Assembly: GCF_004792295.1 (NCBI RefSeq)
Contig: NZ_SRRY01000001.1
Span: 1,498,501 to 1,562,500 of the forward strand
Reading direction: 5' to 3'
DNA: 64,000 nt
DNA from: Pseudoalteromonas sp. MEBiC 03607
Lineage (GTDB): Bacteria > Pseudomonadota > Gammaproteobacteria > Enterobacterales > Alteromonadaceae
This document shows positions 32,467-39,267 of the stretch, piece by piece (within the stretch, counting starts at the first letter, position 1; every line of letters begins with the position of its first letter). The notes beneath the pieces were generated by a model, which was given only the letters and a program-made list of their open reading frames with translations, made no database searches and was not told the DNA's origin. A program made the position numbers and the translations under genes.

Positions 32467-33348
32467 ATGAAAGCTGTGATCCCAGTTGCTGGCCTTGGCA
32501 CGCGAATGTTACCTGCAACGAAAGCGATTCCAAAAGAAATGTTGCCTATTGTCGACCGTCCTTTGATCCAATACGTAGTGAATGAAGCGATTTCGGCTGG
32601 TATTAAAGAAATTGTTTTAGTTACCCATTCAAGTAAAAACTCAATTGAAAACCATTTTGACACGAGCTTCGAGTTAGAAGCGACTCTTGAGAAGCGTGTT
32701 AAACGCCAATTACTTGCTGAGGTACAATCAATTTGCCCTAAAGATGTAACCATCATTCATGTTCGTCAGGGTGAAGCGAAAGGGCTAGGTCATGCTATCA
32801 ACTGTGCAGCTCCGATTATTGGTAATGAACCATTTGTGGTTATTTTACCTGATGTGATCATTGATGATGTAGCAAGCGATCTTAAAAAAGACAACTTAGC
32901 AGAGATGATCCAACGCTTTGAAAAAACAGGTGAGAGCCAAATTATGGTCGAGCCTGTGCCAAAAAACGAAGTAGACAAATTTGGTGTTGTTGACCTAGGC
33001 GATGCAAAAATTCAGCAAGGCGAAAGTGCAGCTATTTTAAACATGGTTGAGAAACCGCCAGTTGATCAGGCTCCTTCAAACCTTGCGGTTGTTGGCCGTT
33101 ACGTATTAAGCAAAAATATTTGGCCACTACTTGCAAAAACTCCAGCAGGTGCCGGCGATGAAATTCAATTAACTGACGCTATTGCTATGTTGATGGAAAA
33201 AGAAATTGTTGATGCTTATTCAATGAAAGGCAAAAGCCATGATTGTGGTAGCAAGATTGGCTACTTAAAAGCAATTGTTGAATTTGCGCTTCGCAGAGAA
33301 GAATTTAAAGATGAATTAAGCGACTTTATTAAATCGCTTGTTAAATAG
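32467..33348 (+). CDS. galU: UTP-glucose-1-phosphate uridylyltransferase GalU
   Basis: Makes UDP-glucose for polysaccharide and LPS synthesis. The nucleotidyltransferase N-terminus [19 protein letters not shown] with [16 protein letters not shown] is complete; later come [25 protein letters not shown] and [13 protein letters not shown]. 293 residues. A clear Shine-Dalgarno (AAGGAG) precedes the ATG. A terminator follows. Confidence 0.96.
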   Translation: MKAVIPVAGLGTRMLPATKAIPKEMLPIVDRPLIQYVVNEAISAGIKEIVLVTHSSKNSIENHFDTSFELEATLEKRVKRQLLAEVQSICPKDVTIIHVRQGEAKGLGHAINCAAPIIGNEPFVVILPDVIIDDVASDLKKDNLAEMIQRFEKTGESQIMVEPVPKNEVDKFGVVDLGDAKIQQGESAAILNMVEKPPVDQAPSNLAVVGRYVLSKNIWPLLAKTPAGAGDEIQLTDAIAMLMEKEIVDAYSMKGKSHDCGSKIGYLKAIVEFALRREEFKDELSDFIKSLVK

Positions 33349-33375
33349 TTAAGCTATCTAATTAAAAATAATATA

Positions 33376-33401
33376 AAAAGTGCCTATACGGCACTTTTTT
33401 T
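33376..33401 (+). terminator. Terminator after galU
   Basis: AAAAAGTGCC-TATAC-GGCACTTTTTT with a trailing T tract. Confidence 0.88.
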
Positions 33402-33764
33402 ATGTTTATTTACCTTCCTAATTTTTTGTTCATTATGCAAATAATGACTTTTCTGATATACCTTTGTCCTAACACATTGTTATGATTGAATGTAATTAAA
33501 ATGTTTCATTGCATATTGGTTGATAATTTATTCTACTCAAGTGTTGAAACCTAGCTCATTGCATTATTTGCCATTTTAGGACGTAGACTTGAAGTGGATG
33601 TTTTTTCATGGCCGCTTTTTGAAACGCTAAATAAAAAACAATGTGTTAGTATTTTTATTTGATACCTAAAATGATCTTATTCGCCTTGGTGTACAGGTAA
33701 GTGCTAACAGCGAGTCTTCTTGAATGAGAAGAAATTTTTTATGGTATGTTTAAGAACTCTGATT
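33402..33764. other. Intergenic region before the SPOR lipoproteins
   Basis: About 360 bp, AT-rich, no gene supported. It contains a 13-bp perfect inverted repeat 181 bp end to end (separate entry). I found neither a sigma-54 nor a FliA promoter for the following gene. Confidence 0.5.
33469..33649. repeat. Element bounded by 13-bp inverted repeats
   Basis: CTAACACATTGTT (33469-33481) and AACAATGTGTTAG (33637-33649) are perfect reverse complements. There is no obvious target duplication and no reading frame inside; it could be a small non-autonomous element. Confidence 0.45.
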
Positions 33765-34289
33765 ATGAAATGTTGTGTGAAGCCTTTACGTTACAGTATA
33801 TGCCTAGTGGCGTGTTTGACTGTGTCAGGTTGCAATAATACGACAACCTCTTTTCTTTCCCCTAAACAATGGCCCTTATTGCACCTTGTGCAATTGTTGA
33901 GTCAAAATATTATAAAAGTAGATAGCTCTCCCTCTTTCGTTAACCAACACGCAGCGCTTGAAACAGTTCCTGCTGGTTCATTGAATAGCACGTTAATTGA
34001 GCAACCGTTTAAACATGAATATGCCTTTGCTGTGCAGCTTGCATCGGTTCAATCAAAGCCATTACTCGCTTATTCTGTTAAAAAAATGACCAAGCGTGCC
34101 CCCAATATTTTTCAAGGTGAGCCTATTTTAAATATTGAAACCGCTACTGTTGAGCAACACACGTTTTATCGTCTTAAATATGGTGGTTACAAGTATTTTA
34201 AAAACGCACAAGCAGACTGCGAAGCCATAAAACGTCAAGGGATCGATTGCTTCGTAAGCAAGTACACGGATAATCGCGTTTACTTTTAA
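33765..34289 (+). CDS. Lipoprotein with SPOR-like C-terminal domain
   Basis: A 174-residue predicted lipoprotein: signal sequence YSICLVACLTVSGC with lipobox VSGC near residue 23. The C-terminal part resembles a SPOR domain: FAVQLASVQSKP as first strand, then HTFYRLKYGGYKYFKNAQADCEAIKRQ and the closing strand DCFVSKY, with the paired cysteines seen in many SPOR domains. I start at ATG 33765 because it gives a normal signal peptide; the frame is open upstream to a TTG at 33720. SPOR domains usually bind denuded glycan strands, but the role here is unknown. It precedes a second, similar gene. Confidence 0.65.
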   Translation: MKCCVKPLRYSICLVACLTVSGCNNTTTSFLSPKQWPLLHLVQLLSQNIIKVDSSPSFVNQHAALETVPAGSLNSTLIEQPFKHEYAFAVQLASVQSKPLLAYSVKKMTKRAPNIFQGEPILNIETATVEQHTFYRLKYGGYKYFKNAQADCEAIKRQGIDCFVSKYTDNRVYF

Positions 34290-34309
34290 TGTAATTCTTT
34301 TTAACTGGG

Positions 34310-34327
34310 TTGGCATTTTGTTTGCTA
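34310..34327 (+). promoter_or_regulatory. Sigma-54 promoter before the second SPOR lipoprotein
   Basis: TTGGCATTTTGTTTGCT has GG and GC exactly 12 bp apart and a good TGGCA/TTGC match. The predicted start (near 34337) leaves a 25-nt leader to the ATG. Confidence 0.65.
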
Positions 34328-34361
34328 GAATTTATGCCTGTTTTTTAGAGTTGACGTTTAC

Positions 34362-34763
34362 ATGATTTTTTTTACTCTTCTTAGGCATTTGTTCATTATC
34401 TTAAGTTTATCAACTTTGGCAGCGTGTATGATGACGCAAGAGCAAGATGAGCCTGTTTACACTAAGCAGCAAGTGCAACCTGAGCTCGCTACTGACAATA
34501 ATCAAGCTGCAGGTGTGCAGCTGGGGCTATATTTGTCAGTGAATAAAGTGAGTCATCAAGTATTGAAGCTAAAACATGATTATCCTAATGCTTTACAAGG
34601 GCTTAGTTTTCGCTTTAAACAGCGTGATCAAAAGGGAGTCACTTTGTATGCGCTGCGTGCAGGACCTTTTAAAAACTACAGCCAGGCCAGCGCTTTTTGT
34701 GAGATTGCTAAAAAAATGGGTCAGTCATGTGTAACTGCAACATTTGTTGGCGAGATGCTTTAA
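34362..34763 (+). CDS. Small lipoprotein with SPOR-like domain
   Basis: A 133-residue predicted lipoprotein (signal FIILSLSTLAAC, lipobox LAAC near residue 22). After a linker rich in Gln, Asp and Asn the rest is SPOR-like: GVQLGLYLSVNK, then VTLYALRAGPFKNYSQASAF and the closing strand SCVTATF, with the two cysteines again. Together with the gene before it this makes a tandem of two SPOR lipoproteins. A sigma-54 promoter lies directly upstream, which suggests control with the flagellar genes. I know no named family for this pair. Confidence 0.7.
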   Translation: MIFFTLLRHLFIILSLSTLAACMMTQEQDEPVYTKQQVQPELATDNNQAAGVQLGLYLSVNKVSHQVLKLKHDYPNALQGLSFRFKQRDQKGVTLYALRAGPFKNYSQASAFCEIAKKMGQSCVTATFVGEML

Positions 34764-35144
34764 TTATTACTTTTTGTATAAAATAATAATCGCAGCTACT
34801 TTGCTCTTCATAATTAACAGCCTCGCATACTCGGCCTGAGTAGCGATTATAACCAGCAAGCAGACTTATCATTAAAAGGCTTATTCGCTTAGATAAATAC
34901 CAACTCGAAATACAGAAACCACCCATGGGGATAAGCCTGAAACTAACAGCGTTAAAAATTACTTATTGACGATTGTATGGATGCAGAGGGTAGAGCAATG
35001 CAGGAGCAACTGCCAGGAACAGCTAAATAACCAAATTGGTATCAGAGTTTCTCGTTTCTAGACTATCAAGGTAAATCTCGCCAATAATAATAGTTAGGCA
35101 TAATTATTGCTTTGTATTTGTCATGTTGAAAGAGGATGGCAAAT
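34764..35144. other. Intergenic region before the FlgO-family genes
   Basis: About 380 bp. An imperfect inverted repeat around 34786-34850 (ATAATCGC... and ...GCGATTAT) is visible, and a sigma-54 promoter at the right end. No gene with a credible start or family match. Confidence 0.5.
35095..35111 (+). promoter_or_regulatory. Sigma-54 promoter of the FlgO-family operon
   Basis: TTAGGCATAATTATTGCT has GG and GC 12 bp apart and a TTGCT -12 box; the -24 has AGGCA rather than TGGCA. The predicted start near 35122 gives a 23-nt leader to the ATG at 35145. Confidence 0.55.
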
Positions 35145-35738
35145 ATGCGTCTGTTAGTTTATTTCGTTTTTTTAGTGTTAGTGGGTTGTAGCTTAATCGA
35201 AGAGCAACAAAAAACGCCCCCTAGAGAAACGCCAAAATCACCGATGGCTCCTTATACAGTGCATCAATATGTTACTGATTTAAGTAGTCAGTTAAGTCGT
35301 ATTCAAGGCCCTTACAAAGGTAATGCGCGCATTGCTGTTACGAGCTTTTACATGGCAGATGGCCTGGGGACTAAGTTGGCGCAAGACCAAGGCAGTGGCT
35401 TGAGTCAGCAAATTCAAGAGAGCTTACTTACGCAATTTACCCAGCTAGGCTTTCATACTATCGAATATCGATTAGAAAATACTTTAAATTTGCAGCCAAC
35501 GGCCGATAGTGTACTTAGTCGCGATATAAAAACCTTACGCCAACGTCAGAATATTGACTTTGTTATTACCGGCACACTTACCCGGCAACAACATGCCTAT
35601 ATAGTGAATGCTCGACTCGTCAATACAAAAGATCAGCGTGTTGTATCTGCGGCAAGTACAGAGATCCCGATAAACGTTATGTGGGGAGCTGAAAAAGTAC
35701 AGCAGCGTAATGGTCAGTTGTATCGAAGCGAATATTAA
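35145..35738 (+). CDS. FlgO-family lipoprotein (first of three)
   Basis: A 197-residue predicted lipoprotein (MRLLVYFVFLVLVGCSL, lipobox LVGC) with a FlgO-like domain: VHQYVTDLSSQLSR, RIAVTSFYMADGLGTKLAQDQGSGLSQQI, DSVLSRDIKTLRQRQNIDFVITGTL and VNARLVNTKDQRVVSAA. FlgO is an outer-membrane lipoprotein needed for flagellar stability in Vibrio. I start at ATG 35145, where GAGG lies 9 nt upstream, rather than at 35136. It is the most divergent of the three paralogs and leads the operon. Confidence 0.82.
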   Translation: MRLLVYFVFLVLVGCSLIEEQQKTPPRETPKSPMAPYTVHQYVTDLSSQLSRIQGPYKGNARIAVTSFYMADGLGTKLAQDQGSGLSQQIQESLLTQFTQLGFHTIEYRLENTLNLQPTADSVLSRDIKTLRQRQNIDFVITGTLTRQQHAYIVNARLVNTKDQRVVSAASTEIPINVMWGAEKVQQRNGQLYRSEY

Positions 35739-35752
35739 GAGGAATTCAATTA

Positions 35753-36427
35753 ATGAAACGTTTAATTTTAAGTATGTGTTTGCCTATGGGATTTGGTTGC
35801 TCTTCGATGCTTGCTAGTGATACACCTGAACAGCACGATGAACCACAGCTAATGGCTCAACGAGAAGTGGCTGCACCGCATAGTAACGACAGCGTATTTC
35901 AAACTAATCAAGCCGTGTTAAACAACAGTAGTTTTACCGCAGCGCCAACTCGTAAAAATATCAATCATTATGTACGTGGCATCATGCAAGACTTAGTTGA
36001 AAACTTGCAATATGTGAACGATAAAACCCCTATTGCTGTTTCAAGCTTTGTGTATCTAGATGCTGACTACAACTCAACCACGTTGCTAGGCAACCAGCTC
36101 GCTGAAAGTTTTATTCACGAACTGCATACCTTTGGTGTACCTGTTGTCGATTTCAAAACGACCGATTATATGCGTGTAACGCCTAGTGGTGATTATGTAT
36201 TTAGCCGAGATTATTTAGAGCTTAACCAAGACCAAAACTTTAATTATGTGCTAGCCGGCACCCTAGTTAACCATCAAAGCGGGGTACTGGTGAATGCTCG
36301 TATCGTTGGTTTGGCAAGTAAAGCCGTGGTGGGATCTGCACAAGGGTTTATTCCGCAATCTGTGGTCGATGCCTTAGATAGCACCAATCGTAGCGACGGA
36401 ATAATGCTAAAACAAGCAAGTGAGTAA
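35753..36427 (+). CDS. FlgO-family lipoprotein (second of three)
   Basis: A 224-residue predicted lipoprotein with signal sequence RLILSMCLPMGFGC (lipobox-like GFGC, not ideal). The FlgO domain is the clearest of the three: NHYVRGIMQDLVENLQ, TPIAVSSFVYLDADYNSTTLLGNQLAESF, VVDFKTTDYMRVTPSGDYVFSRDY, YVLAGTLVNHQSGVLVNARIVGL. It starts 14 bp after the first copy and ends 3 bp before the third, so the three form one transcription unit. Confidence 0.87.
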   Translation: MKRLILSMCLPMGFGCSSMLASDTPEQHDEPQLMAQREVAAPHSNDSVFQTNQAVLNNSSFTAAPTRKNINHYVRGIMQDLVENLQYVNDKTPIAVSSFVYLDADYNSTTLLGNQLAESFIHELHTFGVPVVDFKTTDYMRVTPSGDYVFSRDYLELNQDQNFNYVLAGTLVNHQSGVLVNARIVGLASKAVVGSAQGFIPQSVVDALDSTNRSDGIMLKQASE

Positions 36428-36430
36428 GGT

Positions 36431-37084
36431 ATGAAAGGTATTTTCTTAGCATTCATATTATTAGCGCTGTCAGGTTGCCAATTACTTGCTGAGCAAGGCG
36501 AGGCAAATCAAAGCACGGCTAACACCACATCATCACAAGCTGATTACGTTGCTATGTTGCAAGAGCTCGAGCAAAAAGAGTCGCAACAAACGAACGAAAA
36601 TCACCGCTTATTTGTGCCTTATCAGCATCACAAAACGCTGGTTAATTATGTTGAGCAAATGGCACTTGAATTAGTTGATACCATGCAGCAAGAAAGTGAG
36701 TTAGGTATTGCAATAACGACGTTTGTCGATCTTGATACAAGCTTAAAAAGCAGCTCGCAACTTGGCAATCAAATCGCCGAGTCTATGATGTACCAACTAC
36801 AAAAGTTTGGTTATGGGGTTGTTGATTTTAAAGCGATGGATGTGATTAACGTAACCGCCCGCGGTGATTTTGTTATGTCGCGTGACGTAGAAGAGCTTGC
36901 TGAGCGCCGTATCGCTAGCCATGTGTTAGCAGGCACACTAATTTATCGAACCAATGGTGTAGAAGTAAATGCCCGAGTAGTGAATTTAAATTCCAAACTC
37001 GTTGTTGCTAGCGCGCAAAAAGTGATCCCGTACTTTGTACTCAAAAATGAGTCGATTCAATTCGCAACAGCCAAACTAAATTAG
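36431..37084 (+). CDS. FlgO-family lipoprotein (third of three)
   Basis: A 217-residue predicted lipoprotein (MKGIFLAFILLALSGCQLL, lipobox LSGC). A Gln- and Glu-rich linker to about residue 60 precedes the FlgO domain: VNYVEQMALELVDTMQ, GIAITTFVDLDTSLKSSSQLGNQIAESM, VVDFKAMDVINVTARGDFVMSRD, HVLAGTLIYRTNGVEVNARVVNLNS. It is close to the second copy in spacing and motif order. Last gene of the operon; a hairpin without a T tract follows. Confidence 0.87.
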   Translation: MKGIFLAFILLALSGCQLLAEQGEANQSTANTTSSQADYVAMLQELEQKESQQTNENHRLFVPYQHHKTLVNYVEQMALELVDTMQQESELGIAITTFVDLDTSLKSSSQLGNQIAESMMYQLQKFGYGVVDFKAMDVINVTARGDFVMSRDVEELAERRIASHVLAGTLIYRTNGVEVNARVVNLNSKLVVASAQKVIPYFVLKNESIQFATAKLN

Positions 37085-37095
37085 CAGCTTGTTAA

Positions 37096-37127
37096 TACCA
37101 ATCGGTAAAGTACCTTACCGATTGGTA
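37096..37127. repeat. Palindrome after the FlgO-family operon
   Basis: TACCAATCGGTAA and TTACCGATTGGTA are perfect 13-bp inverted copies around AGTACC. No T tract follows. The ACCAATC core recalls the ends of the elements before rpoE and after pdxJ. Confidence 0.6.
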
Positions 37128-37168
37128 CAAATGCTTGATTCAAAAAGCCTTAGCCCGTTATAATTTTA

Positions 37169-37217
37169 GCTACAAGCTACAAGCTACAAGCTACAAGCTA
37201 CAAGCTACAAGCTACAA
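37169..37217. repeat. Heptanucleotide tandem repeat, seven copies
   Basis: GCTACAA is repeated seven times without error, followed by a partial GCT. It ends 21 bp before the tRNA gene. Length may vary between strains through slippage. Confidence 0.95.
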
Positions 37218-37238
37218 GCTTTACCTCAGCTTTTGAGT

Positions 37239-37313
37239 GGCCTCTTAGTTAAATGGATATAACGGCCCCCTCCTAAGGGGCAGTTACAGGTTCGATTCCT
37301 GTAGGGGCTACCA
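37239..37313 (+). tRNA. tRNA-Arg (CCU)
   Basis: A 75-nt cloverleaf: acceptor GGCCTCT with AGGGGCT (G-T at the first pair, T-G at the fifth), D arm TTAGTTAAATGGATATAA, anticodon stem GCCCC/GGGGC with loop CTCCTAA (anticodon CCT), T arm ACAGGTTCGATTCCTGT, and an encoded CCA end. It is very close to the enteric tRNA-Arg(CCU). The decoded codon, AGG, is rare. A tRNA next to a toxin-antitoxin pair is a common island border, but I found no repeat of its 3' end downstream. Confidence 0.93.
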
Positions 37314-37394
37314 AACCTCACCTTTTGAATATCACCCCCAATAATTTCACCATAAATGTAATTATTAATGACCAAAGTAATACTGAAAATTATT

Positions 37395-37566
37395 AAAGTC
37401 TATTAAGGTAGACTTTAATAGAGGTATTGTGATTATTTGCATATAAAGTCTATTGTATTGGACTTTATTGTGGCTTTTAAGTCTTATAACTGTAAAAGTC
37501 TTTTTAAGTAGACTTTATTTGATTTTATGGTGTAGGTTGAAATTAAAGTCTGATAGATTAGACTTT
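37395..37566. promoter_or_regulatory. Four operators AAAGTC-N10-GACTTT at 50-bp steps
   Basis: Perfect inverted repeats at 37395-37416, 37445-37466, 37495-37516 and 37545-37566. Each is AAAGTC, ten bases, GACTTT, and consecutive copies start exactly 50 bp apart. The last ends 30 bp before hipB. They are the probable binding sites of the HipB repressor. Confidence 0.85.
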
Positions 37567-37596
37567 AATAGAAACATTGTTCAAATTGAGATTGTG

Positions 37597-37899
37597 ATGG
37601 CAAAGAAAGTTAAAGCGAGTAAATCCCCAGATTTAAGTAGGGCGTTCACACCTTCTTTGCTAGGTGACGTTATTAAAGCGAAGAGAACACAAAGCAATAT
37701 CACGCAAACTGACGCTGCATTACTTTCGGGTATATCAAAGCAGACATACATAAATATTGAACAAGGTAGTGCTGATGTAAAAGTGGCCTCGTTAATGAAA
37801 GTTGTCTCGGCATTAGGCGTAAAGATATCAATTGAGCCATGGCAAAGTGATAGCACAGCTAACTCACCGCTGGAGGATGAGAATGACGTCTGGGTCTGA
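37597..37899 (+). CDS. hipB: HipB-like antitoxin / transcriptional repressor
   Basis: A 100-residue Xre-type helix-turn-helix protein (LLGDVIKAKRTQSNITQTDAALLSGISKQTYINIEQGS at about 21-58), expected to neutralise HipA and repress the operon. I start at ATG 37597 (MAKKVKASKSPD); the frame is open far upstream but would cross the operators. The distal end overlaps hipA by 17 bp, so the two are translationally coupled. Confidence 0.88.
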   Translation: MAKKVKASKSPDLSRAFTPSLLGDVIKAKRTQSNITQTDAALLSGISKQTYINIEQGSADVKVASLMKVVSALGVKISIEPWQSDSTANSPLEDENDVWV

Positions 37900-39196
37900 T
37901 AGATATACGCTCGATATAATTTATAGCCAAAAGCTGGTTGGTAAATTACATCTTTCTAGAGAAAGCGATAATTTATCATTGAGTTATCAACAAGAGTGGG
38001 TGGATGAGGGCTTTCCAATATCTCCTCATTTACCTTTTGGACATGACATACCTTCTGTCAATATCAGACGTTTTTTACAAAACTTACTACCCGAAAATAA
38101 GGGGCTAGATTATTTAATAGATTACTTAGGGGTATCACGGACGAATGTATTTGCTCAGATCGGTGGAATTGGTAAAGATACCTCTGGGGCTATGATGTTT
38201 TTACCTGAAGGTGCTTTAAACGATAAAGTAAAAAGTAACTTTATCGCTATTAGTGATGCTGAACTGATCAAAAAGTTATCTGATCCTCAATTTTGGCATT
38301 TGGAAGTCTGGGACGGCAAACCAAGATTGTCAGTAGCAGGTGTTCAATCAAAATTAAATGTATTGTCAGTTGATGGCAAGTTAGGTTTTGGTGAAGGAGA
38401 CCTTTGTTCTACCCATATTATTAAGTTTGAAAAGAATAATCAGCAACATCTTGTTATAAATGAATTTGTAACAATGAAACTTGCAAAACTAGCTGGGCTA
38501 AGTGTTGCAGAGGTTGAGCTTAAATATTTTGATCACCACCCTGCATTACTTGTAGAAAGATTCGATAGAAAATTGTTTAGCCCTGAAAATGTAAAGCGCA
38601 GGCATATGATTGATGCATGCCAAGCTTGTAATTTAGGGGTTGATAAAAAGTACGAAAGAAATTTAGGTAAGCAGCGAGATGTTCGTCACATTCGTGATGG
38701 TGCAAGCTTTGAAAAATTGTTTGCGCTATCTAAACTCTGCGAAAACCCAATAGCGGCAAAAATTGAAATTTTAAAGTGGGCGTTATTTAATCTTTGTATC
38801 TACAACTCAGATGCACACGGTAAAAACTTTAGCTTTTTTGTGCAAAAATCAGGTCTAATCCCTGCGCCATTTTATGATTTAGTAAACGTTAAAATGTATC
38901 CAGAGTTTGAACAGGATCTAGCTATGAGTATAGGAGATGAGTTTGACCCAGATGCAATTAATGCCTATCAGTTAGTTGACTTTGCAGATGAAAATGGAAT
39001 TTCAAAAAAGTTACTACAAAGCCATCTAACTAAAATAGCGACAAGTATTAAAAATAATTTACAACAGGCGATATCGCTTGTTGATAGCCCTTCAAAATCA
39101 CAAGTGTCATATTTAAAGCATTACTTTGATATAGTTAATGCACGTTGTGAGCACTTTCTTGAACAGGCAACTGTAATCCCTGATATCGAACTATAG
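37883..39196 (+). CDS. hipA: HipA-family serine/threonine kinase toxin
   Basis: HipA of E. coli phosphorylates glutamyl-tRNA synthetase and induces persistence. The 437 residues carry GAMMFLPEG, the ejectable loop SVAGVQSKLNV with the autophosphorylated-type serine, ATP-binding HIIKFEKNN, LLVERFDRK, the catalytic NSDAHGKNFSFF (Asp and Asn) and the metal-binding FYDLVNVKMYP. All key residues seem intact, so it is probably active. ATG 37883 is preceded by GGAGG at 6 nt; this overlaps hipB. Usual family length. The target cannot be told from the sequence. Confidence 0.9.
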   Translation: MTSGSDRYTLDIIYSQKLVGKLHLSRESDNLSLSYQQEWVDEGFPISPHLPFGHDIPSVNIRRFLQNLLPENKGLDYLIDYLGVSRTNVFAQIGGIGKDTSGAMMFLPEGALNDKVKSNFIAISDAELIKKLSDPQFWHLEVWDGKPRLSVAGVQSKLNVLSVDGKLGFGEGDLCSTHIIKFEKNNQQHLVINEFVTMKLAKLAGLSVAEVELKYFDHHPALLVERFDRKLFSPENVKRRHMIDACQACNLGVDKKYERNLGKQRDVRHIRDGASFEKLFALSKLCENPIAAKIEILKWALFNLCIYNSDAHGKNFSFFVQKSGLIPAPFYDLVNVKMYPEFEQDLAMSIGDEFDPDAINAYQLVDFADENGISKKLLQSHLTKIATSIKNNLQQAISLVDSPSKSQVSYLKHYFDIVNARCEHFLEQATVIPDIEL

Positions 39197-39204
39197 TTTA
39201 TAGC

Positions 39205-39236
39205 TTAGAAATTAACGTTTGATTGTTAATTTCTAA
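39205..39236 (+). terminator. Hairpin after hipA
   Basis: TTAGAAATTAAC and GTTAATTTCTAA form a perfect 12-bp stem; it lacks a T tract immediately after, so termination is uncertain. Confidence 0.5.
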
Positions 39237-39267
39237 ATTGCGGGTTATTGCTCGTTTTTAAACTAAA

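Noticed and set aside
34708-34926. 72-codon - strand frame between the SPOR and FlgO genes
   Set aside because: Overlaps the end of the SPOR gene, has no ribosome-binding site and no recognisable family.
36486-36674. 62-codon frame inside the third FlgO gene
   Set aside because: Out-of-frame shadow of a lipoprotein gene with clear signal and domain.
37141-37220. CRISPR array suggested by repeats near 37.2 kb
   Set aside because: The unit is only 7 bp and there are no spacers; it is a simple tandem repeat.
37395-37566. CRISPR-like reading of the 50-bp-spaced repeats before hipB
   Set aside because: The repeated part is a 6+6 base inverted motif with variable centre, and no cas genes are present; operators explain it better.
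37453-37899. Longer reading of hipB starting at 37453
   Set aside because: The upstream part would cross the operators and begins with a TTG; the ATG at 37597 gives a normal HipB length.
37239-39240. tRNA-bounded integrative island with att sites
   Set aside because: No integrase and no copy of the tRNA 3' end was found downstream of hipA.
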